DNA from: Luzula sylvatica
Taxonomy: Eukaryota > Streptophyta > Magnoliopsida > Poales > Juncaceae
DNA: 64,000 nucleotides
Assembly: GCA_946800325.1 (NCBI GenBank)
Contig: OX326960.1
Coordinates: 54,582,855 to 54,646,854, forward strand
Direction: 5' to 3'
The stretch's first letter is position 1. Every line of letters begins with the position of its first letter. Made by a program: the position numbers and the translations under genes. The notes beneath the pieces are model-generated. The model was not told where the DNA came from and did not search any database. It saw only the letters and a list, made by a program, of their open reading frames with translations. Positions 23,456-35,845 of this stretch are shown piece after piece.

Positions 23456-23806
23456 TTTGTATGTCAAACTGTCGCAGCCTTTCGGTATTCCATTAAAACG
23501 ACACTGATACATCGCTCAAATGAAATATATTTTTACATGAAAGTTCTAGATAATCTTATTATCTATTCAACCCAATTTGAACCATTCAAATTGGAGTCGT
23601 TTTCTGAAAGTTATGTCAGTTTTCCTAAAATTGTTTAAACTGATTTTCTGGTTTTCTTAATAAAACCGTTTCTTATCAATTTAACTATGTATATCCAATA
23701 TACATATGTGCATCTAATATACACATTATTTATGTCCAGGAACGCGTGCGTTCGTTTATCCTTATATGTACCATTTTACCGTTGGTCCAAAACTGTATTT
23801 CCTTCA
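23456..23806 (-). repeat. Truncated 5' LTR of the nested Copia remnant
   Basis: About 350 bp match 20400-20758 closely, including the hairpin site near 23550. The rest of the LTR, the primer-binding site and most of the internal region are deleted. The outer edge is TG/CA-bounded next to TTGAG. Confidence 0.8.
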
Positions 23807-23811
23807 TTGAG

Positions 23812-24588
23812 GATATGCCAAAAAGCTTGAAAAAATTCGCCCGGTAATCTATCGGGACCCGATGACTTGCCTTTTTGAATTGACATTATAGTCTTCATCA
23901 TTTCATCCTCGGAAAAGATGGCAATTAATGGAGTCAAGTCATGAGGCCGAGATGGGTAGAAGTAGTGTAAGTCCATGCGAACCGAGGGGGGTTGTGGTGG
24001 ACGACCGAGTTGTTGATGATAGAAATTTGAGAAAGCGTTAAGAATTTGAGGAGAGGAGGTGATAGAGGTACTGTTAATGGTCAAGGAGGTGATGGAGTTT
24101 GCTAAGCGTCTCGAGGAGGTGATGGCGTGAAAATAGGCGGAGTTGTTATCACCGAGCTTCAACCAATTCAATGACGATCTTTGTTGCCATTTCGTCTCCC
24201 GAATTGATGTGAGCTTGTACAACTCGGATCGGAGTTGGATGCGTATCAAAAATTCCTCCAGTGATAAAGCCCGCCTTTCCTCGGTTCTAACAAAGAAGTG
24301 AATAGCCGCCTTGCAATTAGCAAGGAAGGAGTTGTAGGAGTTAAACTTAATCTCGGCCCAAACTTTCAAACTTTGGATGACGTTTGATAAATTTGCGAGA
24401 TATTTCTTTGCCCCGTAATTTCCCCGATAGGAGGAGTTCCACTTATCTCGGACCACAAGAGTGCATTCCTCAAAGTTGAGCCAAGAACGCTCGAATTTGA
24501 AAAATCTAATTGGCTTACGGTCTTGAGAGTGTATGAAGAGTTTTAGAGGTGTGTGGTCGGAGGTAGGCATAGGAAGATCCTCCGCCAC
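23812..24588 (-). pseudogene. LINE ORF2 endonuclease end and linker to RT
   Basis: The frame begins with the last endonuclease motif (SDHTPL) and runs through a charged linker (RRALSLEEFLIRIQLRSELY.., LNWLKLGDNNSAYFH) typical of plant LINE ORF2. It reaches the RT start motif GKSSGPDRLPGEFF before the Copia insertion breaks it. A frameshift near 24580 separates it from the endonuclease part. Confidence 0.8.
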
Positions 24589-25283
24589 ATTTTAAGGCCG
24601 AGAGTGAGAAAGTGGTCGGAAGTGACAAAACGATCCAATTTAGAGAGAGTAGGAGAGCTTCTTTTACTTGTCCAAGTGAACATTTTACTCCGCAACGGAG
24701 TCTCTAGCAATTCCAACTCGTTTAATAAATCATTAAAGTCGGAGATAATAGAGAGGTTGTGGTTTGTGCTAGTAGATTCATCGAGATTTCTAATAATATT
24801 AAAATCTCCCATCAAAATCCACGGCACGGTTGGATCCGGTTTGAGGCTCTTGAGTTCCTCAAAAAAAGCCTCCTTGAGAGAAACGGATGTTGGACCGTAA
24901 ACATTAGTTAAGAGAAAAGAGAAGCCGTTTGCACATTTAAGAGTTACGGATAACGTAAAACGGCCAACCGACGAGTTTGTCATCGAGAAAGAATCTTTCC
25001 AAGCGGTGATAAGTCCACCCTTGGATCCAATAGAAGGGATGAATGAAAAGAGGGAAAAGGAAGAAGGACAAAAACGTTTGAGAGTAAAAATGTTCATATC
25101 TTGAGGCTTAGATTCTTGGAGACAAATCACATTACAATTAGAATAAAAAATCGTGTCTTTTACCACAACGCACTTATCGGTACTACCAAGACCACGAACG
25201 TTCCACGACAAAAAGTTACAATGATTGAATAACATAATAACACAAAACCGTCTTTTAGAGATAGATAGAAGAAGAGACTTCAA
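24543..25283 (-). pseudogene. LINE ORF2 AP-type endonuclease domain
   Basis: The exonuclease-endonuclease-phosphatase fold motifs are visible: LSWNVRGLG near the start, ICLQESK, a Gly-rich GGLITAW segment, NVYGP, WILMGDFNIIRN and SKLDRFVTSDHFL. The start is likely at one of two Met near the beginning, the second directly before LFNHCNFLSWN. The frame departs from the LINE consensus near 24580, so the terminal SDH motif is in the neighbouring frame. Confidence 0.85.
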
Positions 25284-25310
25284 GAAAATCGCTTGGATTC
25301 CCGGCTCACG

Positions 25311-25510
25311 TCAAACGACGTAGCCTCGGCCTTCCCCATAATCCGCCATGTCCATGCCATCATCAGGATGAACATGCGCATCCTCTTCATGATCAGATTC
25401 TACAAGAGGAGAGGAAGGAGTGAGACAATTATTTAAATTTTGTTGGATATTGCAGAGAGTGGTAGTTGTTACAGAGGGATTTAGGTGCTTATTAGAAAAA
25501 TTTCCTAACC
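25311..25510 (-). pseudogene. LINE ORF1 C-terminal remnant
   Basis: A minus-strand frame upstream of ORF2 ends at TGA (25311-25313) after an acidic tail (ESDHEEDAHVHPDDGMDMAD). It is interrupted upstream by a stop near 25510. Position and composition fit the end of a LINE ORF1; the nucleic-acid-binding part is not visible. Confidence 0.5.
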
Positions 25511-25540
25511 CTTACTCAAACCGCATAGAAATTGAACTTT

Positions 25541-28500
25541 AGCCATTGAGTCTAAAGAAAGAGGGCTTGGATTTTTTTTCCTCTTCTTGCAATAATTTAA
25601 TTATCTCAGCCCGTTTGGCCTGTCTACAAGCTTTATTATTTGTTATTCGCGGGCCATCTTTACTCAAGCTTTATTATTTGTTATTCCTCTTCTTACAATA
25701 ATTTTGAATCGGAACTGCACAAGCATATAACAGGATGCATTTGATCGTTCAGAAATGGCAAAGTTTTGTGTAGCCAAGAAGGAAATGGAAATATAGAGGT
25801 AATAATCACTGGAAAAAAAAAGGTTCTTGACTCAGAAAAAGACATTCCCCTCGTGCTGGCCTACAAATCGACAGCAATAGCACCAACACACGAAACAAAA
25901 TGTAAAAAAAAAACTCGAAATACACATAAAAAGGGAAATATTATGTTCTGACTTTCAAAATCGGCTGCAAACGCCATCAAATCGGCTTCAAACGCCTTCG
26001 GATCTGCACAATTTGCTTCTCTCCCGTCTTTTTTTGTGTGTGAAATGAAATAAGAGGAGGAGGTTGTGCGGTCGTTTGTTCCTTTTGCATGGGAGCACAG
26101 AACGGAGAGAAATGGCTCTCGTGGACAGATCACGATGTGAATGGGAAGAAGAAAAGAGAACTGTGAAGAAATGAAGTAGATAGAGGAGGCGCCATAAATG
26201 TTAATTCAGGGAAAGCCTACAAGCATGGGAAGACGCAAGAAGAGTTTGATGAAAAAGCACGAGGAAGGGACATAGAATATAAGTTTTTAGTTTACCGTGT
26301 TTTTGAGATCCGGAAAGGAAAAAAATGACGTGGCATTCAGAAATTTCAGAAAAGTGTTTGTATATTGTATTAGTAGGATTAATTGTTATGAATCCAATGG
26401 TAAATTTTTTTGTAATTAATTTTTTTTTTTGTTCTTAATTTTTTTTTCAAACTTTTTTAATTATTATATATATGTTAAGAACGGAATATTGGACATGATA
26501 TTGTATTATAATCAATTAGTAATGATGAAATATTGAGTCAAATTACTATCACTAACATAACTAAATTCACAATCCCACTAATACAAGTCAAACAACAGAT
26601 TTTCATATCCATGATTTTGTAGTTCATGTGATCAAACAGCATCCATGAATAATCAAATCCATGTATCATTATATCCAGGTAATCTCAAATACATTGTATA
26701 CTAAAATCCCTCAAATCAAACAATGCCCTTAATCAATTGTATGCTTACAAGCTATTTTTTAATTACATTATATTTACTTACTTGGGCTTTATAATTTCAG
26801 CCCAAAAGGAAAATACATTTTTCTGATTCAAAACTCATACTTTTAGCCCACCAAAAGTTAAGTGAAAACTCAATCAAAACTTCTGATGGGCTCTCTCTTG
26901 GCTTGAAATTTCCGCCGTTTATTACTTCAAACTAGTCTCGGTACGTACGCACGTGCTAATCCTATCTTATTTGGGGTTAATCCTATCTTATGTATACACA
27001 TTCATATGTTTCTTCTTTTTTTTTTAAAAAAAAGAAAAACAATTATTTGTTCGAATAAAAAATTTCGTTTTTAAGATCAGAAATCATATTTCATGTTAAT
27101 AATTAATTTACCCATACTCTTATTTTTCATCAAACTTTGTGCAATCTTTTTCTTGATAGTCATCACAATTTGAATTGTTAGATTATAATACGTCTGGAAA
27201 ATTTTAGACAATTAATTAATTATTAATTTTTTATGGCCATAATATATCCATTATTTTATAATTAATTTTGAGAATTTTTATAAAGCTATGTCATTTTACA
27301 TTCATGATATAGACTACAACCATTCCTCGGGTCCACTTTTGTTCAAGTTTATTGGGTTGTTTATTTCACATTAACTTAATTAATAAACATGAAATACAAA
27401 TGAAAAAATGAAAAATGAAAAGTTTATCAATGATTTACTAATAAATTAATATCTAACTTTATGAAACATATATCAGACATGAATATTATTTTAAGAACAC
27501 TAATTCTAAAATGTCAAATATATTTGATGAAATTTTCTCTTTTCTTACATAGTTCGTACACATTATTTTTTCTAACTTGAATTTGTAAAGATATTATGTA
27601 AGCAAATGCAACGCAAAAAAATATCATGTTTACATAAATTAATTTTAAATATTATTAGTATTTTTTTTTCTGAAACTATAATTGTAAGAATCATATATAA
27701 TACTAAGTAGGTTTATTTATATTTTTGTTGGAACAAATTTAATATTAAAAAATTTAAAAAAATTATAGAATGAGAAATTATAGCTTACCGTCAATATACG
27801 ATTTTTAATATTAATATGTGTTAATATTATGATTTATCGTCAATATACGATTTTTAATATTAATATGTCTTCATATACATTTCCAATTCGAAGTCGATAA
27901 ACTATTTTTACTGTCAATATTAGTTTCTTGTATTGTTCGTATATCATTTTGAGTGTTATAAGTGATACTAATTAATATATTATTTTCAGTTGAAATAGAA
28001 TTTTCCTATTAATACATTGTTTACGCTCATATTGTTTGGATGTTAAGATAACTTTTTGAGGTTAATAACTTAATATACATTTTTGGTGTCAATATAAATG
28101 TCTGTTTTTTCTTCTAATAAATAGTTTATTATGAACTATATATGAATTTCATTTTTCAATGAAAGTTAATCTTTCTTTCAATTTGTTAACATCTTAATTA
28201 TTATTTACTGTAGCAAAGAAAATACAAAAATATTACAATTTTCCCAAACATGTTTTCATCAATTGTTATTTCTATTTTAGGAGAAAAAAAGTTGAAAATA
28301 ACAACAAAACCAAAACTCTTTCAATTATCAACGTTTAATTATAAACTTTGAATTATCTAGATTTACTATTGTTATAGTTCAAATTAAATCACCTAGTAAA
28401 AATTTGATCCCAAATTAATTTATCATGTATCTAGTCAAATTTTGATTATTTAATAACAAGTGCCTCAACTCTTGATTGTACAAATTATTTACTGGATTAT

Positions 28501-29600
28501 TTTGAAGTCCAAAATTGATATTACAAAAATTATTTATCCAACCGTATCATTGTGTCATGTCCAAAGTTAGTTTCTTAATTTTAAAATAAGACACTCACAG
28601 TTTTTGTTGTTCTCTTATCATCACACTCTCTTTTAATTTGTCAAAATAGAATTATTTCGTCAAATTTGAGTTCTTCAACCTTTAGTTGTTCATATTTGTA
28701 TTTAATTTTTAATTATTTGCATGTTTCACTGAATTTTTATTTATCTAAATTGGGTCATTCTATTAAAATTTAGTCCCTCATTTTTCAATTGATGATATCA
28801 GTTTTACTCAACTTTTAACAGTCCATATTTTGCATAATTGTTATCATTCGTTGTCCAAATTAAAACAATTGCCCAAATTAAAATAATCTGAAATGATTTC
28901 TTTGATATGCAAAACAAAAATTATACTTAGCTTTGATTAAAAAGAATGTCGTTATGATAACGTGTTATAAATGGGAGATAGAACAACAACATAAATATAT
29001 AGGAGGGAATCTTTATTAGTAGACTGAATTGTTTATGCTTTTTAGAAATGATACATGAAATATGTTTATATAGAAAATATGATACTTTTGATTCAATGTA
29101 AAACTTCCAATGTGTAACTTTCGATTTTTGAACATGTCCATGATTATCAACAATTCACACCCATACATAATTATACCAATAACATATTAAATTATAATTA
29201 ATACATTCATATTTATAACACCTTCAATTTTTTGCACTCAACTTTTAATTATTCAAATGAGTCGGTGTTCGAAGTAGTTGTTAAATTTTAGTTTCTGCTA
29301 ATTGTTTGTTCAAATTATATTTTAATTGTTTGAATTAGTCACCCAACTTGAAATTATTCTCGACGAAATTATAATGGTTCAAATTATATTGTTCGGTCAA
29401 CTTTTAGTACCTGAATCTTGAATTGTTTAAGTTAGTCTTCTACGGTTGATTGTTTGCATGAAATTGTTAATTTAAAATTTTGAAAAAAATGGTATAATAA
29501 TATTGCAAATTTTATAATTATATATAATTCTTAATAAAATTTTATAATTATATATAATTCTTAATAAAATGCTGTCTCCACAGAGCTCCACGTCACCCAT
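25541..29600. other. AT-rich intergenic DNA with small repeats, no gene
   Basis: Visible items: 'caagctttattatttgttattc' twice near 25630-25690; a 49-bp direct repeat of 'gtcaatatacgatttttaat' at 27791 and 27840; a 30-bp tandem repeat near 29511-29570; and a stretch 27583-27720 inverted relative to 10045-10197. The short open frames have no recognisable content. An ACTAGT..CGTACG..ACGTGC stretch near 26932 could be a Helitron end, weakly. Confidence 0.5.
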
Positions 29601-29905
29601 GTCCAATTTGGGCTTGGCCTGTTAGATTGCAAATTTTGCTTCCCTGCTATTTGTTGTGTTATTTCTCTGCAATTTTTACGTGAGCCGTTTGATGGTTTGT
29701 CACCTTGCTTCTGGGCCGTTTGATGGTATGATTTCCCTGCTATTTGTCAGCTCTATTCTGGGCCGTTCGATCATTATCGTCTTGATCTCACACGTTGTGT
29801 GTTGTCAATTGAGTGGGTGGAGTTGTTTTTTTTCGCTTGCTCTTGGTTTTGTGGACCAGTGTCTGTGGTGTTGGTGGGTGTTTTGTGTGTTGCTAATTTT
29901 GTTCT

Positions 29906-29917
29906 TTATATATATAT
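29906..29917 (+). promoter_or_regulatory. Possible TATA box of an unidentified transcription unit
   Basis: TTATATATATAT is followed by a CT-rich stretch (ccttctctctcc) as in plant core promoters and leaders. No coding region follows within the next 1.2 kb. The call rests on composition only. Confidence 0.25.
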
Positions 29918-30159
29918 GGGACCTTCTCTCTCCTGAGATTTATTCGAGGTGTGCCTTACCTTTTCATCTTCTCTTCTATTCTTCTGCTTTCTGCATCAGG
30001 TTATTTTTTTCTCCAATTGTTTCATGTAGAAGATAATGTGTCAGTTGGTATTTCTTCCTTTTTAGATTAATGGCCATTAATCGTTTCTTTTCGTGTTGGT
30101 ATTTTTGAGAAATTGTTGTGTGTTTGTCTTCGATATTTGCTTCGATTTAATTTTTTTTG

Positions 30160-31140
30160 ATTCTCAGATCTTTTGAGTGGTTGTGTGCCTTTTTTACCTG
30201 GGATTTGCGTTTACGCGTCATGCTTGCTGGTATATGAGCATGGATCCCTTATTTTAGCGAATCCTTTCGTTTGTTCTTGGTATTTTTGAAAGATTTATCT
30301 ATATTGTTGTTGAATATTTTGCTTTCGTTTGATTTCGTGTTGTTCTCAGATCTTTAGAGTAATTTCGTGAGTTTTCTGATATGGGATTTGCACTTTTTGC
30401 CTCATGCTCGGTGATATATGAGCATGGATCCCTTTTCACAACTGGTTTGAGATGTTTTTGTTGTTCTTGCTGCCGTTTTGACTGAGGCTTATGTGATTTC
30501 GTTTCTAAACGTGTTGTTGGCACGTTTATATGTTGGATGAATGACTCATTGTGATAAACCATGTTAATTGTTGAGTTGTTTGTGTTCAGAAAAGTCACAT
30601 ATTGAAAGATTCAAAGATTCTTGACTCATTTTAAGCAAAAAGGTCTGATTGTACCTTTTTAAGTAACAAGCAACATAGGAAGAAATAAGTTACATATGTT
30701 TCCTGAGAACAAAGCTATACCAGCATTCATTGTAAAAGTTCTTTTAACTGAGGCTTATGTGATTTTCTGAACGTGTTGTTATTGTGTTTGTATGTTGGGT
30801 TAAAGACTCATTGTGATAAATCATGTTAAATGTTTAGTTGTTTGTGTTCAGAAAAGTGAGATATTGAAATATTCAAAAATTGTTGAGTTATTTGTGACAA
30901 GTTATGTGTCAATTGATTTATTCGGCCTGATGTTGAACAATAAAAAAAAATCCTATGTACTTTTTTCATAATTAATAAACTTTGCCATGTAGAATGATAT
31001 CATGGTTTGAGGTCATTTGAAGAAAAGTAGAAGAAACTGCTCTGATTGTATTTTTTTTATTAACAAGCTACATAGAAAGAAATAAGTTACATTTGTTATC
31101 TGAGAACAAAGCCTTACCAACATTCATTGTAAAAAAAATT
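30160..31140. repeat. Nested tandem duplications in leader-like DNA
   Basis: Three sets of diverged direct repeats: 'gagcatggatccctt' context at 30236 and 30420 (184 bp apart); 'ctgaggcttatgtgatt' context at 30482 and 30748 (266 bp); and 'tctgattgta..aacaagc' context at 30644 and 31041 (397 bp). No open frame of interest is present. Confidence 0.65.
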
Positions 31141-31239
31141 ATCTCATCTAAAGGCTAAAAAATTCAAGAATGTTTTTTTTCACGTAATTTGATCTTCATT
31201 ATGTCATCGTTGTGATTCTCATCATATCATTATTTTCGA

Positions 31240-31310
31240 TCATATCATCATTTTCATCGTATCATCATTTTCATCATCATCATCATCATTTGCATCATAT
31301 CATCATCAAA
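31240..31310. repeat. CAT-rich trinucleotide tract
   Basis: Repeats of (ATC)n/(CAT)n such as 'catcatcatcatcatc' interrupted by 'atttt'. A simple sequence repeat. Confidence 0.85.
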
Positions 31311-31367
31311 AAGCTAACAATTGACTAGAGTTGTTTTCATCATAACAAGTACTGAAGCCCAAAAAAA

Positions 31368-31940
31368 ATTATTAATACTATACCTTTCATGACAAATGAG
31401 CTTCTATGAGGCCACAATATAAAAAAATTGTAAAAAAAGTAAGCCCAAATTATCTAGCCCAAAATATGAAATATATATTTTAAAAAAAAAATTAAAGCCC
31501 AAAAAAATATAACATAAAAAAAAAATTAACACCACAATTTTACTTAGTTGTTAAATATATATTCTCAAAAAGTAAATTATATCAAAAAAAAATTTAATAT
31601 AAAAAAAAGAAATTAACACCATACCTTTCATGACAAATGAGCTTCTATGAGTACACAATATAAACAATTTGTACAAAAAATAAGCCCAAAACATGAAATA
31701 TATATTAAAAAAAATAGCCCAAAAAAACATAACATCAAAAAAATCAATTAACACCATACCTTTCATGACAAATGAGCTTCTATGAGTCCACAATATAAAA
31801 ACATCCAAGTCAAAATATGTATAAAATATATATTTAAAAAAAAAATGACAGCCAAAAAAATATAACATAAAAAAAAAATCAATTAACAATGTACATTTCA
31901 TGCCAACATGAGCCCACAATGCAAAAAGATTTGTAAAAAA
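31368..31940. repeat. Diverged tandem repeat, about 135-bp unit
   Basis: 'acctttcatgacaaatgagc' recurs at 31382, 31623 and 31758, with a decayed copy near 31892. The intervals (241, 135, 134) suggest a unit of about 135 bp with one lost or damaged copy. The long minus-strand frame across it follows from the repeat and is Phe-rich, not a recognised gene. Confidence 0.75.
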
Positions 31941-32066
31941 AATAAACCCAAAATATATAGCCCAAAACATAAAATTCCTAATATTAAAAATACTCAAAAA
32001 TATTTTGCAAAAAGGCCCTCAAATAATTAGTAATTACATAATGAGAAGACTTATTTCAGTTGTAAT

Positions 32067-32149
32067 CCCTAAACCCTAGACCCTAAACCCTAAAGCTAAA
32101 CCTTAAACCCCAAACCCTAAACCCAAAACCCTAAACCCTAAACCTAAAC
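32067..32149. repeat. Interstitial telomere-like (CCCTAAA)n tract
   Basis: About eleven perfect and imperfect copies of CCCTAAA, the Arabidopsis-type plant telomere repeat, in C-rich orientation. The tract sits between the 135-bp tandem repeats and a duplicated stretch. It indicates a plant genome and either past telomeric DNA insertion during break repair or a chance-expanded element. Confidence 0.9.
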
Positions 32150-32199
32150 TGTTATCCCTGAAGCCTACACCCCATGTCCTAAACGCGAAACAATTTGTT

Positions 32200-32830
32200 T
32201 TGTAATTGTAAAAATATACACTGGAAAGGCTCACAAAAAATATTTCCCATTGAGAAAAATAAGTGTTTACATCGTTAAAATGAAAAAGTGACAAATCACC
32301 GATGATGTTTATCGAGGCATTTATTGATCAAAATAATAGGAAAATATTTATTTTTTTTAGGAAAGCCGGATCCTAAAAAATAAATATTGTTCTATACAAA
32401 TGATCTGAGTGGGGCCATTTCTACTGAGGTGAACAATCCCAATATTAAAATTATTTTTTGTTCGTACAAATAAAATAGCTGCGTGATGACGAGTTTCACA
32501 AAAGAGTATTTTAGAAACATGAAGAGTCCTTTACCATTTTACAAATAATTTTGATCAATGTGACAACAATCTTCAAATATAAGAGCTTTTAAACGATGTA
32601 GAGTTTTTCCTATACCCCGTGCACTAAACAAGTTGTGCTGTAATAATAAAAATATACATTGAAACCACTTATAAAAAATACTTTGCATTGAAAAAAAAAA
32701 TTCTTATCTCTTAAAAATGAAAAAGTGACAAATCGCCGATGATGTTTACTGAGGCATTTATTGATAAAAATAATAGGAAAATATTTATTTTTAAGGAAAA
32801 CCGGATCCTAAAAAAATTATATTGTTCTAA
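32200..32830. repeat. Direct duplication, 437 bp apart
   Basis: 'gtgacaaatcnccgatgatgttta..ggcatttattga' followed by 'ggaaaatatttatttt' and 'ccggatccta' occurs at about 32288-32395 and again at 32726-32830. No coding region. The spacer holds only AT-rich DNA. Confidence 0.7.
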
Positions 32831-33234
32831 GTGAATGTCTTAAATTGGGCACATTAGCTCTTTCAATAGTGTTATCATTTTTTAAGTCATATTAGCTAAT
32901 ATTGAGCTAGCAAATGAATGTCTTAAATTTGGACAATTTTTATGGTTCAAATTTTTCATAGCAAATTGGGCACATTCAGGAATTGTACACGAGAAAATTT
33001 TCACATATTGAAACAAGAACACACAAATCACTAGAACAACAATACAAGTATCTATTAAAAAAAAAAGCCCGCGCATTTGCGAATTATACTTTATATGATG
33101 ATTCATTAACATTTTATTTTCTAAATAAATTATGTATTTTATTAATGATATAGCTTATAAATTTATTTTCTAAACAAAATGCACTTTATAAAATAATACA
33201 ATTTCTTGTTCGGTTCGATTTGAAGTAAGTTCAA

Positions 33235-33560
33235 AATTCGGAATATGATTTCTTAGCTCTTATATATGATTCTTATATATGAATGTAAAATTAACTTTAT
33301 TAACGTAATGGATGTAGGAGTTATGAGCTCATTTTATTTTTCCAAAATAAGAAAATCAAATCAAATCAAAAGCACTAGGAGTTCTTAGCTCTTATATCAT
33401 TCCTTGAGTTCTAATTTTTTATTGAATAAAAATCTCACCTCAAAAACAAAAATATATTAAATTGTGCAAACGTTATCAACAAAAACAAATAATACTTGAC
33501 AACAACAAATATCAACTTACCGGGAATCAACAAAAATAAATCATAGAAGTAACTAATATT
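33235..33560 (-). repeat. Inverted, diverged fragment of the 12.5-kb unit
   Basis: Read on the minus strand, 33385-33560 follows 7310-7490 ('ttgttgattnccggtaagttgatatttg', then 'tattcaataaaaa'). 33235-33384 also matches 40070-40210 as an inverted copy ('ggagttatgagctcatttta'). These are pieces of the same repeat family in two orientations. Confidence 0.65.
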
Positions 33561-34990
33561 TATATTTTATGATAATCATACACACATTTTCTTGCTCCAC
33601 GGGAATCTACATCATTGATACAATCTTGAATTAAAGATCTAATGACACAAATAAAAAATAATATTATATGTATTTAAATTTAAATAATAATGGACTTTGT
33701 GCACCAAAGAAATTAAAACAATAACAATAATTAATACATATAGACCATGCCTACATACATTATCATGTTCTCTCCTTCTCCTATACATTTTTTTGTTGAG
33801 AAATTTTCAAAAAACTCCCTATTTTTTGGATATTGTAAAAAAAATAACTCAATCTTTTTAAAAACTCCAAAAAATCCCTTCTACCAAATTTTTATTTTTA
33901 AATATCCCCTATTGAAGTTAAAACTAACCATGGATAGTGTTAAAAAAAAATTGACCAAAATACCCTTCTATTTACATATGTAGTCATTAAAAAAATTCTT
34001 AATTTTTATTAATTTAAACAAAATCGTAAATTTTATTTAGCATATAATAATTTTAAAATATATAATTATTATATGTTATTTATACTTATATATAGACAAT
34101 TTTTCTTTTATATCATGCTTTCACATCACCTAAAAAATATATACCTTCCATTTTGTTGATCTAAGGATTGTAATTGATTTAAGCACTAAATATCATTAAA
34201 TGGACATGGTTGTGTACACTCAAACACATACAAAAAATAATCATTTACCAATTTTCATGGACCGTGTCCACACAAACAATCGTGTAAACTTTTTTTATTT
34301 GAAATGACTATATTTTTAGTTTTTAGTTTTTTTAATTTCAAAAATGATTTTCTTAATTTTAATTTCTTTTTGTTTCAAAGGAGTTTTATAATGAATGATT
34401 AATAAGATATTTTGCGATTTTTTAAAGGGAAAATATGTAAATCCGTTTATTATTATTATTATTATTATCATCTTTGAATTGGATATTTCTCATATCTTCT
34501 AAGATTTTTCAGGCTAAAAATGATATCTGGATTCTTGGATGGTTAAATATGATATTTTTGTTTTTCGAATGATAACATGATATTTTGGGGTTTTGGGAGG
34601 ATAAATATGTATATCCTCTTTTGTATGGTTATTATTATTATTATTTTGAATTTTTTTATCTTATAAGTTTTTCAATGATATTTTTTCTTCCTATTTTGTA
34701 TTATTGTTATTATTACTTTGTAATTTTTATTTTTCTAAATTTTTCCAGGATAAAAATTATATTCTGGATTTTTGGAAGGATCAATATGATAGTTGGGGCT
34801 TTTTGAAGGATAAATTTGTAAACAAACATTTTTTTTATTATTTTTTCTAAGTTTTTTCAAGGTTAAAAATGATATTTTGGATTTGTGAAAGGGTAAATAT
34901 GATATTTTAATTTTTCGAATGATAAATATGACATTTTTGTTTTTTAGGAGGGTAAATATGTAAATCACCCTTTTAATTTATTAATGATTG

Positions 34991-35023
<33 letters not shown>

Positions 35024-35845
35024 TATTATTATTATTACATGAAGGTTAGTTACCCTTATAAAAATTCAAAATATGTAGGATTTATTAATGACGCCGAATA
35101 GAATAATAATACGTAGAATTTGCTCTATTTGCAAAAAAAAATTCACCTGCCTCATACTCCTTGATGGATTGTCGAAATAATTTATATTTGTTGAGAGTTT
35201 GTGTGAATGTCAAATTGTTAAATTGTTTATGGTTATTTGCAAAACTTAACAATTACATAGACCTGATATGATTTGTTTTTATGTGAGTCGAGTAAATATT
35301 GCGTGACAGATTGTTTTAAGGATTGACAAAAAAAATAATGTTTTACGTTGAAAATTAATGATAATTATGAGATTTGATTGTTCAATATAAAACAGAATCA
35401 TGTATAATTGTCATTAATGGAAAGATACTAGACAAAATGATAGAACTCCCCGGATAGAAAGAAGAGACCATTAATACTTTACTAAATTGTTTGTGTTGAG
35501 CTGGCACATCAAGCAATATTGATCTCCACGACCTGACATTTCGGTAAAGCTTCGGTAAAATAGTTCCTGCAGCATAGACTTTTTTGCAAATAAAAATGAT
35601 TACACATAAAAAAAAATTAAAATAGGAAAATTTCCACTCCTAAACAAATATAAAGCAACACCTGATATTTTAATAAATTTATTGAGATATTCATGATATT
35701 TTAAGGATTCTACATGGATATCCATGATATTTTTAGAATTTAATAAGAATATTCGTGAAAATTAATGGTTTTGAAGGATATACGTGGAATTGTGATGTTT
35801 GCAGGGGTACATGTAGGGATGTCAATGGTGTGGTTATTGACTGGA
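33561..35845. other. AT-rich DNA with microsatellites, no gene
   Basis: Microsatellites: (TTA)n at 34447-34470 and (ATA/ATT)n at 34996-35036. From 34560 to 34970 diverged units of 'ggaaggataaatatgatattttgg' recur. Short Lys/Asn/Phe-rich open frames are composition artefacts. Confidence 0.55.

Larger units (their letters stand above)
19601..23806 (-). mobile_element. Copia LTR retrotransposon remnant inserted in the LINE
   Basis: A perfect 5-bp duplication TTGAG (19596-19600, 23807-23811) flanks the element, which reads on the minus strand. In its own 5'-to-3' order it has a truncated 5' LTR (23806 down to about 23456), decayed RNase H (about 23400 to 23020), a long 3' noncoding stretch, a polypurine tract and a full 3' LTR (20758 down to 19601). 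Gag, protease, integrase and RT are missing, so a large internal deletion joins the 5' LTR directly to the pol end. A solo LTR is nested inside. Confidence 0.87.
17579..25540 (-). mobile_element. L1-like LINE, decayed and split by an LTR element
   Basis: Read on the minus strand the order is: the end of an ORF1, an AP-type endonuclease, reverse transcriptase, and a zf-RVT-like C-terminal region. It ends in a short poly(A), seen here as eight T at 17579-17586. The Copia insertion 19601-23806 interrupts it between the endonuclease/RT linker and the RT core. Frameshifts occur near 24580 and 18720. The 5' end is not sharply defined, and no target-site duplication was found by eye. Confidence 0.85.

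Noticed and set aside
31551..31997. 148-codon Phe-rich minus-strand frame
   Set aside because: Produced by the A-rich 135-bp tandem repeats.
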